From Clusia tigrina (Eukaryota > Arthropoda > Insecta > Diptera > Clusiidae): a stretch of DNA of 64,000 bases. The position numbers and the translations under genes are program-made. The notes under the pieces were generated by a model, which ran no database searches, was not told the DNA's origin, and worked only from the letters and a program-made list of their open reading frames with translations. Location: the NCBI GenBank assembly GCA_920105625.2, contig OV050030.1, positions 165,019,860 through 165,083,859 on the forward strand, written 5' to 3'. Shown one piece after another: positions 23,500 to 37,882 of the stretch (position 1 is the first letter of the stretch; every line of letters begins with the position of its first letter).

Positions 23500-26400
23500 G
23501 CCTGATCACACTAACCTTCTAAGGATACATTCTATAAAGTTTACAATTTCTTGTGAAGATTCGTCAGTAGACATAGTTGTCATCTTTTTACCGTATTCAT
23601 TCTGTGAATGTGAGTAATTCGATAGTCGTCAATTCTGTGTATATGAAGATTATTTTTGTAACGAATTTATTGACAAGACAAGTTACAACAGTAGTTGCAA
23701 TTGCGTATGTGGTTATGCCACCGTAATGATTTTTCAGAAGAAGAAGAATAATTATTGAAACGTTTTTTGGCAGATCTTATAGCTATTTCGGACACGCCAC
23801 TTGTCCTCATCAGAGATCTTTCAATGAAAGGCAATTTTTCCCCAAGCATTTTTTATTATGTCTCAGAAATCAACAGCACACCAATTATGAACCCTCCCAG
23901 GAATCGAACCTGGGTCTACAGCTGTTGTAATCTGTCCATCCAGACAACTACGCTAACAGCAGGTGGTGAACTGACTGATCAAATTCTGTTCATGTACTGT
24001 CTCATTCCACCACACACTCTAATCAACTCTGTCTCATTAGTACCCCTCTTTTGTTCCGTTAGGTCTCTCTCTCTCTGTTTTTTATTACATTTCAGTGGTG
24101 TCATAATACATTGCTTTTGTTAGTGGCAGGCTAATTAAGCCTGATCACACTAACCTTCTAAGGATACATTCTATAAAGTTTACAATTTCTTGTGAAGATT
24201 CGTCAGTAGACATAGTTGTCACCTTTTTACCGTATTTATTCTGTTAATGTGAGTAAGTCGATAGTCGTCAATTCTGTGTATATGAAGATTATTTTTGTAA
24301 CGAATTTATTGACAAGACAAGTTACAACACTAGTTGCAACTGCGTATGTGGTTATGCCACCGTAATAATTTTTCAGAAGAAGAAGAAGAATTATTGAAAC
24401 ATTTTTTTGGCAGATCTTATATCTATTTCGGACACGCCACTTGTCCTCATCAGAGATCTCTCAATGAAAGGCAATTTTTCCCCAAGCATTTCTTATTATG
24501 TCTCAGAAATCGACAGCACACCAATTATGAACCCTCCCAGGAATCGAACCTGGGTCTACAGCTGTTGTAATCTGTCCATCCAGACAACTACGCTAACTGC
24601 AGGTGGTGAACTGACTGATCAAATTCTGTTCATGTACTGTCTCATTCCACCACACACTCTAATCAACTCTGTCTCATTATTACCCCTCTTTTGTTCCGTT
24701 AGGTCTCTCTCTCTGTTTTTTTATTACATTTCAGTGGTGTCATAGTACATTGGTTTTGTTAGTGGCAGGCTAATTAAGCCTGATCACACTAACCTTCTAA
24801 GGATACATTCTATAAAGTTTACAATTTCTTGTGAAGATTCGTCAGTAGACATAGTTGTCACCTTTTTACCGTATTCATTCATTAAATGTGAGTAAGTCGA
24901 TAGTCGTCAATCCTGTGTATATGAAGATTATTTTTGTAACGAATTTATTGACAAGACAAGTTACAACAGTAGTTGCAATTGCGTATGTGGTTATGCCACC
25001 GTAATAATTTTTCAGAAGAAGAAGAAGAATTATTGAAACATTTTTTTGGCAGATCTTATAGCTTTTTCGGACACGCCACTTGTCCTCATCAGAGATCTTT
25101 CAATGAAAGGCAATTTTTCCTCAAGCATTTTTTATTATGTCTCAGAAATCAACAGCACACCAATAATGAATCCTCCTAGGAATCGAACCTGGGTCTACAG
25201 CTGTTGTAATCTGTCCATCCAGACAACTACGCTAACAGCAGGTGGTGAACTGACTGATCAAATTCTGTTCATGTACTGTCTCATTCCACCACACACTCTA
25301 ATCAACTCTGTCTCATTATTACCCCTCTTTTGTTCCGTTAGGTCTCTCTCTCTGTTTTTTTATTACATTTCAGTGGTGTTATAGTACATTGCTTTTGTTA
25401 GTGGCAGGCTAATTAAGCCTGATCCACTAACCTTCTAAGGATACATTCTATAAAGTTTACAATTTCTTGTGAAGATTCGTCAGTAGACATAGTTGTCACC
25501 TTTTTACCGTATTCATTCTGTGAATGTGAGTAAGTCGATAGTCGTCAATTCTGTGTATATGAAGATTATTTTTGTAACGAATTTATTGACAAGACAAGTT
25601 ACAACAGTAGTTGCAATTGCGTATGTGGTTATGCCACCGAAATGATTTTTCAGAAGAAGAAGAATAATTATTGAAACGTTTTTTGGCAGATCTTATAGCT
25701 ATTTCGGACACGCCACTTGTCCTCATCAGAGATCTTTCAATGAAAGGCAATTTTTCCCCAAGCATTTTTTATTATGTCTCAGAAATCAACAGCACACCAA
25801 TTATGAACCCTCCCAGGAATCGAACCTGGGTCTACAGCTGTTGTAATCTGTCCATCCAGACAACTACGCTAACAGCAGGTGGTGAACTGACTGATCAAAT
25901 TCTGTTCATGTACTGTCTCATTCCACCACACACTCTAATCAACTCTGTCTCATTATTACCCCTCTTTTGTTCCGTTAGGTCTCTCTCTCTGTTTTTTTAT
26001 TACATTTCAGTGGTGTCATAATACATTGCTTTTGTTAGTGGCAGGCTAATTAAGCCTGATCACACTAACCTTCTAAGGATACATTGTATAAAGTTTACAA
26101 TTTCTTGTGAAGATTCGTCAGTAAACATAGTTGTCACCTTTTTACCGTATTCATTCTGTTAATGTGAGTAAGTCGATAGTCGTCAATTCTGTGTATATGA
26201 AGATTATTTTTGTAACGAATTTATTGACAAGACAAGTTACAACAGTAGTTGCAACTGCGTATGTGGTTATGCCACCGTAATAATTTTTCACAAGAAGAAG
26301 AAGAATTATTGAAACATTTTTTTGGCAGATCTTATATCTATTTCGGACACGCCACTTGTCCTCATCAGAGATCTCTCAATGAAAGGCAATTTTTCCCCAA

Positions 26401-29400
26401 GCATTTCTTATTATGTCTCAGAAATCAACAGCACACCAATTATGAACCCTCCCAGGAATCGAACCGGGGTCTACAGCTGTTGTAATCTGTCCATCCAGAC
26501 AACTACGCTAACTGCAGGTGGTGAACTGACTGATCAAATTCTGTTCATGTACTGTCTCATTCCACCACACACTCTAATCAACTCTGTCTCATTATTACCC
26601 CTCTTTTGTTCCGTTAGGTCTCTCTCTCTGTTTTTTTATTACATTTCAGTGGTGTCATAGTACATTGCTTTTGTTAGTGGCAGGCTAATTCAGCCTGATC
26701 ACACTAACCTTCTAAGGATACATTCTATAAAGTTTACAATCTCTTGTTAAGATTCGTCAGTAGACATAGTTGTCACCTTTTTACCGTATTCATTCTGTTA
26801 ATTTGAGTAAGTCGATAGTCGTCAATTCTGTGTATATGAAGATTATTTTTGTAACGAATTTATTGACAAGACAAGTTACAACAGTAGTTGCAATTGCGTA
26901 TGTGGTTATGCCACCGTAATAATTTTTCACAAGAAGAAGAAGAATTATTGAAACATTTTTTTGGCAGATCTTATAGCTATTTCGGACACGCCACTTGTCC
27001 TCATCAGAGATCTTTCAATGAAAGGCAATTTTTCACCAAGAATTTTTTATTATGTCTCAGAAATCAACAGCACACCAATTATGAACCCTCCCAGGAATCG
27101 AACCTGGGTCTACAGCTGTTGTAATCTGTCCATCCAGACAACTACGCTAACAGCAGGTGGTGAACTGACTGATCAAATTCTGTTCATGTACTGTCTCATT
27201 CCACCACACACTCTAATCAACTCTGTCTCATTATTACCCCTCTTTTGTTCCATTAGGTCTCTCTCTCTCTGTTTTTTTATTACATTTCAGTGGTGTCATA
27301 GTACATTGGTTTTGTTAGTGGCAGGCTAATTAAGCTTGATCACACTAACCTTCTAAGGATACAATCTATAAAGTTTGCAATCTCTTGTGAAGATTCGTCA
27401 GTAGACATAGTTGTCACCTTTTTACTGTACTCATTCTGTTAATGTGAGTAAGTCGATAGTCGTCAATCCTGTGTATATGAAGATTATTTTTGTAACGAAT
27501 TTATTGACAAGACAGGTTACAACAGTAGTTGCAATTGCGTATGTGGTTATGCCAGCCTAATAATTTTTCAGAAGAAGAAGAAGAATTATTGAAACATTTT
27601 TTGGCAGATCTTATAGCTATTTCGGACACGCCACTTGTCCTCATCAGAGATCTCTCAATGAAAGGCAATTTTTCCCCAAGCATTTTTTATTATGTCTCAG
27701 AAATCAACAGCACACCAATTATGAACCCTCCCAGGAATCGAACCTGGGTCTACAGCTGTTGTAATCTGTCCATCCAGACAACTACGCTAACAGCAGGTGG
27801 TGAACTGACTGATCAAATTCTGTTCATGTACTGTCTCATTCCACCACACACTCTAATCAACTCTGTCTCATTATTACCCCTCTTTTGTTCAGTTAGGTCT
27901 CTCTCTCTGTTTTTTTATTACATTTCAGTGGTGTCATAGTACATTGCTTTTGTTAGTGGCAGGCTAATTAAGCCTGATCACACTAACCTTCTAAGGATAC
28001 ATTCTATAAAGTTTACAATTTCTTGTGAAGATTCGTCAGTAGACATAGTTGTCACCTTTTTACCGTATTCATTCTGTGAATGTGAGTAAGTCGATAGTCG
28101 TCAATTCTGTGTATATGAAGAATATTTTTTTAACGAATTTATTGACAAGACAAGTTACAACAGTAGTTGCAATTGCGTATGTGGTTATGCCACCGTAATA
28201 ATTTTTCAGAAGAAGAAGAAGAATTATTGAAACATTTTTTGGCAGATCTTATAGCTATTTCGGACACGCCACTTGTCCTCATCAGAGATCTCTCAATGAA
28301 AGGCAATTTTTCCCCAAGCATTTTTTATTATGTCTCAGAAATCAACAGCACACCAATTATGAACCCTCCCAGGAATCGAACCTGGGTCTACAGCTGTTGT
28401 AATCTGTCCATCCAGACAACTACGCTAACTGCAGGTGGTGAACTGACTGATCAAATTCTGTTCATGTACTGTCTCATTCCACCACACACTCTAATCAACT
28501 CTGTCTCATTATTACCCCTCTTTTGTTCCGTTAGGTCTCTCTCTCTGTTTTTTTATTACATTTCAGTGGTGTCATAGTACATTCCTTTTGTTAGTGGCAG
28601 GCTAATTAAGCCTGATCACACTAACCTTCTAAGGATACATTCTATAAAGTTTACAATTTCTTGTGAAGATTCGTTAGTAGACATAGTTGTCACCTTTTTA
28701 CCGTATTCATTCTGTGAATGTGAGTAAGTCGATAGTCGTCAATTCTGTGTATATGAAGATTATTTTTGTAACGAATTTATTGACAAGACAAGTTACAACA
28801 GTAGTTGCAACTGCGTATGTGGTTATGCCACCGTAATAATTTTTCAGAAGAAGAAGAAGAATTATTGAAACATTTTTTTGGCAGATCTTATATCTATTTC
28901 GGACACGCCACTTGTCCTCATCAGACATCTCTCAATGAAAGGCAATTTTTCCCCAAGCATTTCTTATTATGTCTCAGAAATCAACAGCACACCAATTATG
29001 AACCCTCCCAGGAATCGAACCTGGGTCTACAGCTGTTGTAATCTGTCCATCCAGACAACTACGCTAACTGCAGGTGGTGAACTGACTGATCAAATTCTGT
29101 TCATGTACTGTCTCATTCCACCACACACTCTAATCAACTCTGTCTCATTATTACCCCTCTTTTGTTCCGTTAGGTCTCTCTCTCTGTTTTTTTATTACAT
29201 TTCAGTGGTGTCATAGTACATTGCTTTTGTTAGTGGCAGGCTAATTCAGCCTGATCACACTAACCTTCTAAGGATACATTCTATAAAGTTTACAATCTCT
29301 TGTTAAGATTCGTCAGTAGACATAGCTGTCACCTTTTTACCGTATTCATTCTGTTAATGTGAGTAAGTCGATAGTCGTCAATTCTGTGTATATGAAGATT

Positions 29401-32400
29401 ATTTTTGTAACGAATTTATTGACAAGACAAGTTACAACAGTAGTTGCAATTGCGTATGTGGTTATGCCACCGTAATAATTTTTCAGAAGAAGAAGAAGAA
29501 TTATTGAAACATTTTTTTGGCAGATCTTATAGCTATTTCGGACACGCCACTTGTCCTCATCAGAGATCTTTCAATGAAAGGCAATTTTTCACCAAGAATT
29601 TTTTATTATGTCTCAGAAATCAACAGCACACCAATTATGAACCCTCCCAGGAATCGAACCTGGGTCTACAGCTGTTGTAATCTGTCCATCCAGACAACTA
29701 CGCTAACAGCAGGTGGTGAACTGACTGATCAAATTCTGTTCATGTACTGTCTCATTCCACCACACACTCTAATCAACTCTGTCTCATTATTACCCCTCTT
29801 TTGTTCCATTAGGTCTCTCTCTCTCTGTTTTTTTATTACATTTCAGTGGTGTCACAGTACATTGGTTTTGTTAGTGGCAGGCTAATTAAGCTTGATCACA
29901 CTAACCTTCTAAGGATACATTCTATAAAGTTTACAATTTCTTGTGAAGATTCGTTATTAAACATAGTTGTCACCTTTTTACCGTATTCATTCTGTGAATG
30001 TGAGTAAGTCGATAGTCGTCAATTCTGTGTATATGAAGATTATTTTTGTAACGAATTTATTGACAAGACAAGTTACAACAGTAGTTGCAACTGCGTATGT
30101 GGTTATGCCACCGTAATAATTTTTCACAAGAAGAAGAAGAATTATTGAAACATTTTTTTGGCAGATCTTATAGCTATTTCGGACACGCCACTTGTCCTCA
30201 TCAGAGATCTTTCAATGAAAGGCAATTTTTCACCAAGAATTTTTTATTATGTCTCAGAAATCAACAGCACACCAATTATGAACCCTCCCAGGAATCGAAC
30301 CTGGGTCTACAGCTGTTGTAATCTGTCCATCCAGACAACTACGCTAACAGCAGGTGGTGAACTGACTGATCAAATTCTGTTCATGTACTGTCTCATTCCA
30401 CCACACACTCTAATCAACTCTGTCTCATTATTACCCCTCTTTTGTTCCATTAGGTCTCTCTCTCTGTTTTTTTATTACATTTCAGTGGTGTCACAGTACA
30501 TTGGTTTTGTTAGTGGCAGGCTAATTAAGCTTGATCACACTAACCTTCTAAGGATACAATCTATAAAGTTTGCAATCTCTTGTGAAGATTCGTGAGTAGA
30601 CATAGTTGTCACCTTTTTACTGTACTCATTCTGTTAATGTGAGTAAGTCGATAGTCGTCAATCCTGTGTATATGAAGATTATTTTTGTAACGAATTTATT
30701 GACAAGACAGGTTACAACAGTAGTTGCAATTGCGTATGTGGTTATGCCAGCCTAATAATTTTTCAGAAGAAGAAGAAGAATTATTGAAACATTTTTTGGC
30801 AGATCTTATAGCTATTTCGGACACGCCACTTGTCCTCATCAGAGATCTCTCAATGAAAGGCAATTTTTCCCCAAGCATTTTTTATTATGTCTCAGAAATC
30901 AACAGCACACCAATTATGAACCCTCCCAGGAATCGAACCTGGGTCTACAGCTGTTGTAATCTGTCCATCCAGACAACTACGCTAACTGCAGGTGGTGAAC
31001 TGACTGATCAAATTCTGTTCATGTACTGTCTCATTCCACCACACACTCTAATCAACTCTGTCTCATTATTACCCCTCTTTTGTTCCGTTAGGTCTCTCTC
31101 TCTGTTTTTTTATTACATTTCAGTGGTGTCATAGTACATTGCTTTTGTTAGTGGCAGGCTAATTAAGCCTGATCACACTAACCTTCTAAGGATACATTCT
31201 ATAAAGTTTACAATTTCTTGTGAAGATTCGTCAGTAGACATAGTTGTCACCTTTTTACCGTATTCATTCTGTGAATGTGAGTAAGTCGATAGTCGTCAAT
31301 TCTGTGTATATGAAGAATATTTTTGTAACGAATTTATTGACAAGACAAGTTACAACAGTAGTTGCAATTGCGTATGTGGTTATGCCACCGTAATAATTTT
31401 TCAGAAGAAGAAGAAGAATTATTGAAACATTTTTTGGCAGATCTTATAGCTATTTCGGACACGCCACTTGTCCTCATCAGAGATCTCTCAATGAAAGGCA
31501 ATTTTTCCCCAAGAATTTTTTATTATGTCTCAGAAATCAACAGCACACCAATTATGAACCCTCCCAGGAATCGAACCTGGGTCTACAGCTGTTGTAATCT
31601 GTCCATCCAGACAACTACGCTAACTGCAGGTGGTGAACTGACTGATCAAATTCTGTTCATGTACTGTCTCATTCCACCACACACTCTAATCAACTCTGTC
31701 TCATTATTACCCCTCTTTTGTTCCGTTAGGTCTCTCTCTCTGTTTTTTTATTACATTTCAGTGGTGTCATAGTACATTCCTTTTGTTAGTGGCAGGCTAA
31801 TTAAGCCTGATCACACTAACCTTCTAAGGATACATTCTATAAAGTTTACAATTTCTTGTGAAGATTCGTCAGTAGACATAGTTGTCACCTTTTTACCGTA
31901 TTCATTCATTAAATGTGAGTAAGTCGATAGTCGTCAATTCTGTGTATATGAAGATTATTTTTGTAACGAATTTATTGACAAGACAAGTTACAACAGTAGT
32001 TGCAATTGCGTATGTGGTTATGCCACCGTAATAATTTTTCAGAAGAAGAAGAAGAATTAATGAAACATTTTTTTGGCAGATCTTATAGCTATTTCGGACA
32101 CGCCACTTGTCGTCATCAGAGATCTTTCAATGAAAGGCAATTTTTCCCCAAGCATTTTTTATTATGTCTCAGAAATCAACAGCACACCAATTATGAACCC
32201 TCCCAGGAATCGAACCTGGGTCTACAGCTGTTGTAATCTGTCCATCCAGACAACTACACTAACTGCAGGTGGTGAACTGACTGATCAAATTCTGTTCATG
32301 TACTGTCTCATTCCACCACACACTCTAATCAACTCTGTCTCATTATTACCCCTCTTTTGTTCCGTTAGGTCTCTCTCTCTGTTTTTTTATTACATTTCAG

Positions 32401-33350
32401 TGGTGTCAGAGTACATTCCTTTTGTTAGTGGCAGGCTAATTAAGCCTGATCACACTAACCTTCTAAGGATACATTCTATAAAGTTTACAATTTCTTGTGA
32501 AGATTCGTTAGTAGACATAGTTGTCACCTTTTTACCGTATTCATTCTGTGAATGTGAGTAAGTCGATAGTCGTCAATTCTATGTATATGAAGATTATTTT
32601 TGTAACGAATTTATTGACAAGACAAGTTACAACAGTAGTTGCAATTGCGTATGTGGTTATGCCACCGTAATGATTTTTCAGAAGAAGAAGAATAATTATT
32701 GAAACGTTTTTTGGCAGATCTTATAGCTATTTCGGACACGCCACTTGTCCTCATCAGAGATCTTTCAATGAAAGGCAATTTTTCCCCAAGCATTTTTTAT
32801 TATGTCTCAGAAATCAACAGCACACCAATTATGAACCCTCCCAGGAATCGAACCTGGGTCTACAGCTGTTGTAATCTGTCCATCCAGACAACTACGCTAA
32901 CAGCAGGTGGTGAACTGACTGATCAAATTCTGTTCATGTACTGTCTCATTCCACCACACACTCTAATCAACTCTGTCTCATTATTACCCCTCTTTTGTTC
33001 CATTAGGTCTCTCTCTCTGTTTTTTTATTACATTTCAGTGGTGTCATAGTACATTGGTTTTGTTAGTGGCAGGCTAATTAAGCTTGATCACACTAACCTT
33101 CTAAGGATACAATCTATAAAGTTTGCAATCTCTTGTGAAGATTCGTCAGTAGACATAGTTGTCACCTTTTTACCGTACTCATTCTGTTAATGTGAGTAAG
33201 TCGATAGTCGTCAATCCTGTGTATATGAAGATTATTTTTGTAACGAATTTATTGACAAGACAGGTTACAACAGTAGTTGCAATTGCGTATGTGGTTATGC
33301 CACCGTAATAATTTTTCAGAAGAAGAAGAAGAATTATTGAAACATTTTTT
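23500..33350. repeat. Forward block with a 5-unit (3,195-bp) duplication
   Basis: Predicted cleavage points: 23777, 24417, 25056, 25693, 26332, 26971, 27611, 28249, 28888, 29527, 30168, 30806, 31444, 32083, 32721. The stretch of about 27.34-28.56 kb repeats at about 30.54-31.76 kb with shared rare variants: TTTTTACTGTACTC, GCCAGCCTAATAAT and GAAGAATATTTTT. Units at 26971, 29527 and 30168 share TTTCACCAAGAATTT. Stem III reads AUAGAUAU at 24417, 26332 and 28888. Confidence 0.9.
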
Positions 33351-33974
33351 TGGCAGATCTTATAGCTATTTCGGACACGCCACTTGTCCTCATCAGAGAT
33401 CTTTCAATGAAAGGCAATTTTTCCCCAAGCATTTTTTATTATGTCTCAGAAATCAACAGCACACCAATTATGAACCCTCCCAGGAATCGAACCTGGGTCT
33501 ACAGCTGTTGTAATCTGTCCATCCAGACAACTACGCAAACAGCAGGTGGTGAACTGACTGATCAAATTCTGTTCATGTACTGTCTCATTCCACCACACAC
33601 TCTAATCAACTCTGTCTCATTATTACCCCTCTTTTGTTCCGTTAGGTCTCTCTCTCTGTTTTTTTATTACATTTCAGTGGTGTCATAGTACATTCCTTTT
33701 GTTAGTGGCAGGCTAATTAAGCCTGATCACACTAACCTTCTAAGGATACATTCTATAAAGTTTACAATTTCTTGTGAAGATTCGTCAGTAGACATAGTTG
33801 TCACCTTTTTACCGTATTCATTCTGTTAATGTGAGTAAGTCGATAGTCGTCATTTCTGTGTATATAAAGATTATTTTTGTAACGAATTTATTGACAAGAC
33901 AAGTTACAACAGTAGTTGCAACTGCGTATGTGGTTATGCCACCGTAATAATTTGTCAGAAGAAGAAGAAGAATT

Positions 33975-34047
33975 ATTGAAACATTTTTTCGGCAGATCTT
34001 ATATCTATTTTGGACACGCCACTTGTCCTCATCAGAGATCTCTCAAT
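33975..34047 (-). ncRNA. Hammerhead ribozyme with core G12 changed (predicted inactive)
   Basis: Plus-strand position 34011 is T where other copies have C, so the core GAAA reads AAAA. G12 is a catalytic guanine of the hammerhead and its loss is expected to abolish cleavage. Stem III is the AUAGAUAU variant. Confidence 0.8.
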
Positions 34048-37000
34048 GAAAGGCAATTTTTCCCCAAGCATTTCTTATTATGTCTCAGAAATCCACAGCA
34101 CACCAATTATGGACCCTCCCAGGAATCGAACCTGGGTCTACAGCTGTTGTAATCTATCCATCCAGATAACTCCGCCAACTGCAGGTGGTGAACTGACTGA
34201 TCAAATTCTGTTCATGTACTGTCTCATTCCACCACACACTCTAATCAACTCTGTCTCATTATTACCCCTCTTTTGTTCCATTAGGTCTCTCTCTCTGTTT
34301 TTTTATTACATTTCAGTGGTGTCATAGTACATTGGTTTTGTTAGTGGCAGGCTAATTAAGCTTGATCACACTAACCTTCTAAGGATACAATCTATAAAGT
34401 TTGCAATCTGTTGCGAAGATTCGTCAGTAGATATAGTTGTCACCTTTTTACCGTATTCATTCTGTTACTGTGAGTAAGTCGATAGTCGTCAATCCTGTGT
34501 ATATGAAGATAATTTTTGTAACGAATTTATTGACAAGACAGGTTACAACAGTAGTTGCAATTGCGTATGTGGTTATGCCACCGTAATAATTTTTCAGAAG
34601 AAGAAGAAGAATTATTGAAACATTTTTTTGGCAGATCTTATAGCTATTTCGGACACGCCACTTGTCCTCATCAGAGATCTTTCAATGAAAGGCAATTTTT
34701 CCCCAAGCATTTTTTATTATGTCTCAGAAATCAACAGCACACCAATTATGAACCCTCCCAGGAATCGAACCTGGGTCTACAGCTGTTGTAATCTGTCCAT
34801 CCAGACAACTACGCTAACTGCAGGTGGTGAACTGACTGATCAAATTCTGTTCATGTACTGTCTCATTCCACCACACACTCTAATCAACTCTGTCTCATTA
34901 TTACCCCTCTTTTGTTCCGTTAGGTCTCTCTCGCTGTTTTTTTATTACATTTCAGTGGTGTCATAGTACATTCCTTTTGTTAGTGGCAGGCTTATTAAGC
35001 CTGATCACACTAACCTTCTAAGGATACATTCTATAAAGTTTACAATTTCTTGTGAAGATTCGTTAGTAGACATAGTTGTCACCTTTTTACCGTATTCATT
35101 CTGTGAATGTGAGTAAGTCGATAGTCGTCAATTCTGTGTATATGAAGATTATTTTTGTAACGAATTTATTGACAAGACAAGTTACAACAGTAGTTGCAAT
35201 TGCGTATGTGGTTATGGCACCGTAAGAATTTTTCAGAAGAAGAAGAAGAATTATTGAAAAATTTTTTTTGGCAGATCTTATACCTATTTCGGACACGCCA
35301 CTTGTCCTCATCAGAGATCTTTCAATGAAAGGCAATATTTCCCCAAACATTTTTTTATTATGTCTCAGAAATCAACAGCACACCAATTATGGACCCTCCC
35401 AGGAATCGAACCTGGGTCTACAGCTGTTGTAATCTATCCATCCAGATAACTCCGCCAACTGCAGGTGGTGAACTGACTGATCAAATTCTGTTCATGTACT
35501 GTCTCATTCCACCACACACTCTAATCAACTCTGTCTTATTATTACCCCTCTTTTGTTCCGTTAGGTCTCTCTCTCTGTTTTTTTATTACATTTCAGTGGT
35601 GTCATAGTACATTCCTTTTGTTAGTGGCAGGCTAATTAAGCCTGATCACACTAACCTTCTAAGGATACATTCTATAAAGTTTACAATTTCTTGTGAAGAT
35701 TCGTCAGTAGACATAGTTGTCACCTTTTTACCGTATTCATTCATTAAATGTGAGTAAGTCGATAGTCGTCAATTCTGTGTATATGAAGATTATTTTTGTA
35801 ACGAATTTATTGACAAGACAAGTTACAACAGTAGTTGCAATTGCGTATGTGGTTATGCCACCGTAATAATTTTTCAGAAGAAGAAGAAGAATTAATCAAA
35901 CATTTTTTTGGCAGATCTTATAGCTATTTCGGACACGCCACTTGTCGTCATCAGAGATCTTTCAATGAAAGGCAATTTTTCCCCAAGCATTTTTTATTAT
36001 GTCTCAGAAATCAACAGCACACCAATTATGAACCCTGCCAGGAATCGAACCTGGGTCTACAGCTGTTGTAATCTGTCCATCCAGACAACTACGCTAACTG
36101 CAGGTGGTGAACTGACTGATCAAATTCTGTTCATGTACTGTCTCATTCCACCACACACTCTAATCAACTCTGTCTCATTATTACCCCTCTTTTGTTCCGT
36201 TAGGTCTCTCTCTCTGTTTTTTTATTACATTTCAGTGGTGTCATAGTACATTCCTTTTGTTAGTGGCAGGCTAATTAAGCCTGATCACACTAACCTTCTA
36301 AGGATACATTCTATAAAGTTTACAATTTCTTGTGAAGATTCGTTAGTAGACATAGTTGTCACCTTTTTACCGTATTCATTCTGTGAATGTGAGTAAGTCG
36401 ATAGTCGTCAATTCTGTGTATATGAAGATTATTTTTGTAACGAATTTATTGACAAGACAAGTTACAACAGTAGTTGCAATTGCGTATGTGGTTATGCCAC
36501 CGTAATGATTTTTCAGAAGAAGAAGAATAATTATTGAAACGTTTTTTGGCAGATCTTATAGCTATTTCGGACACGCCACTTGTCCTCATCAGAGATCTTT
36601 CAATGAAAGGCAATTTTTCCCCAAGCATTTTTTATTATGTCTCAGAAATCAACAGCACACCAATTATGAACCCTCCCAGGAATCGAACCTGGGTCTACAG
36701 CTGTTGTAATCTGTCCATCCAGACAACTACGCAAACAGCAGGTGGTGAACTGACTGATCAAATTCTGTTCATGTACTGTCTCAATCCACCACACACTCTA
36801 ATCAACTCTGTCTTATTATTACCCCTCTTTTGTTCCGTTAGGTCTCTCTCTCTGTTTTTTTATTACATTTCAGTGGTGTCATAGTACATTCCTTTTGTTA
36901 GTGGCAGGCTAATTAAGCCTGATCACACTAACCTTCTAAGGATACATTCTATAAAGTTTACAATTTCTTGTGAAGATTCGTTAGTAGACATAGTTGTCAC

Positions 37001-37809
37001 TTTTTTACCGTATTCATTCTGTGAATGTGAGTAAGTCGATAGTCGTCAATTCTGTGTATATGAAGATTATTTTTGTAACGAATTTATTGACAAGACAAGT
37101 TACAACAGTAGTTGCAATTGCGTATGTGGTTATGCCACCGTAATGATTTTTCAGAAGAAGAAGAATAATTATTGAAACGTTTTTTTGGCAGATCTTATAG
37201 CTATTTCGGACACGCCACTTGTCCTCATCAGAGATCTTTCAATGAAAGGCAATTTTTCCCCAAGCATTTTTTATTATGTCTCAGAAATCAACAGCACACC
37301 AATTATGAACCCTCCCAGGAATCGAACCTGGGTCTACAGCTGTTGTAATCTGTCCATCCAGACAACTACGCAAACAGCAGGTGGTGAACTGACTGATCAA
37401 ATTCTGTTCATGTACTGTCTCATTCCACCACACACTCTAATCAACTCTGTCTCATTATTACCCCTCTTTTGTTCCGTTAGGTCTCTCTCTCTGTTTTTTT
37501 ATTACATTTCAGTGGTGTCATAGTACATTCCTTTTGTTAGTGGCAGGCTAATTAAGCCTGATCACACTAACCTTCTAAGGATACATTCTATAAAGTTTAC
37601 AATTTCTTGTGAAGATTCGTCAGTAGACATAGTTGTCACCTTTTTACCGTATTCATTCTGTTAATGTGAGTAAGTCGATAGTCGTCATTTCTGTGTATAT
37701 AAAGATTATTTTTGTAACGAATTTATTGACAAGACAAGTTACAACAGTAGTTGCAACTGCGTATGTGGTTATGCCACCGTAATAATTTGTCAGAAGAAGA
37801 AGAAGAATT

Positions 37810-37882
37810 ATTGAAACATTTTTTCGGCAGATCTTATATCTATTTTGGACACGCCACTTGTCCTCATCAGAGATCTCTCAAT
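37810..37882 (-). ncRNA. Hammerhead ribozyme with core G12 changed (predicted inactive)
   Basis: This is the copy of the 33999 locus in the second 3,835-bp block. It has the same C-to-T change on the plus strand at 37846, so the mutation was spread by block duplication. Confidence 0.8.

Larger units (their letters stand above)
7894..23500. repeat. Forward block, heterogeneous units
   Basis: Predicted cleavage points: 8457, 9099, 9740, 10379, 11002, 11644, 12283, 12920, 13559, 14198, 14837, 15476, 16115, 16755, 17393, 18032, 18671, 19309, 19948, 20586, 21225, 21862, 22501, 23139. A 3-unit duplication of period 1,915 is visible: the units at 11644 and 12283 match those at 13559 and 14198 in rare variants. 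Stem I is altered to AGATAT at 15476 and 16115 and to a G-containing form (GGTCT) at 17393. Position 10.1 is changed at 21862 and 23139 (listed separately). Confidence 0.93.
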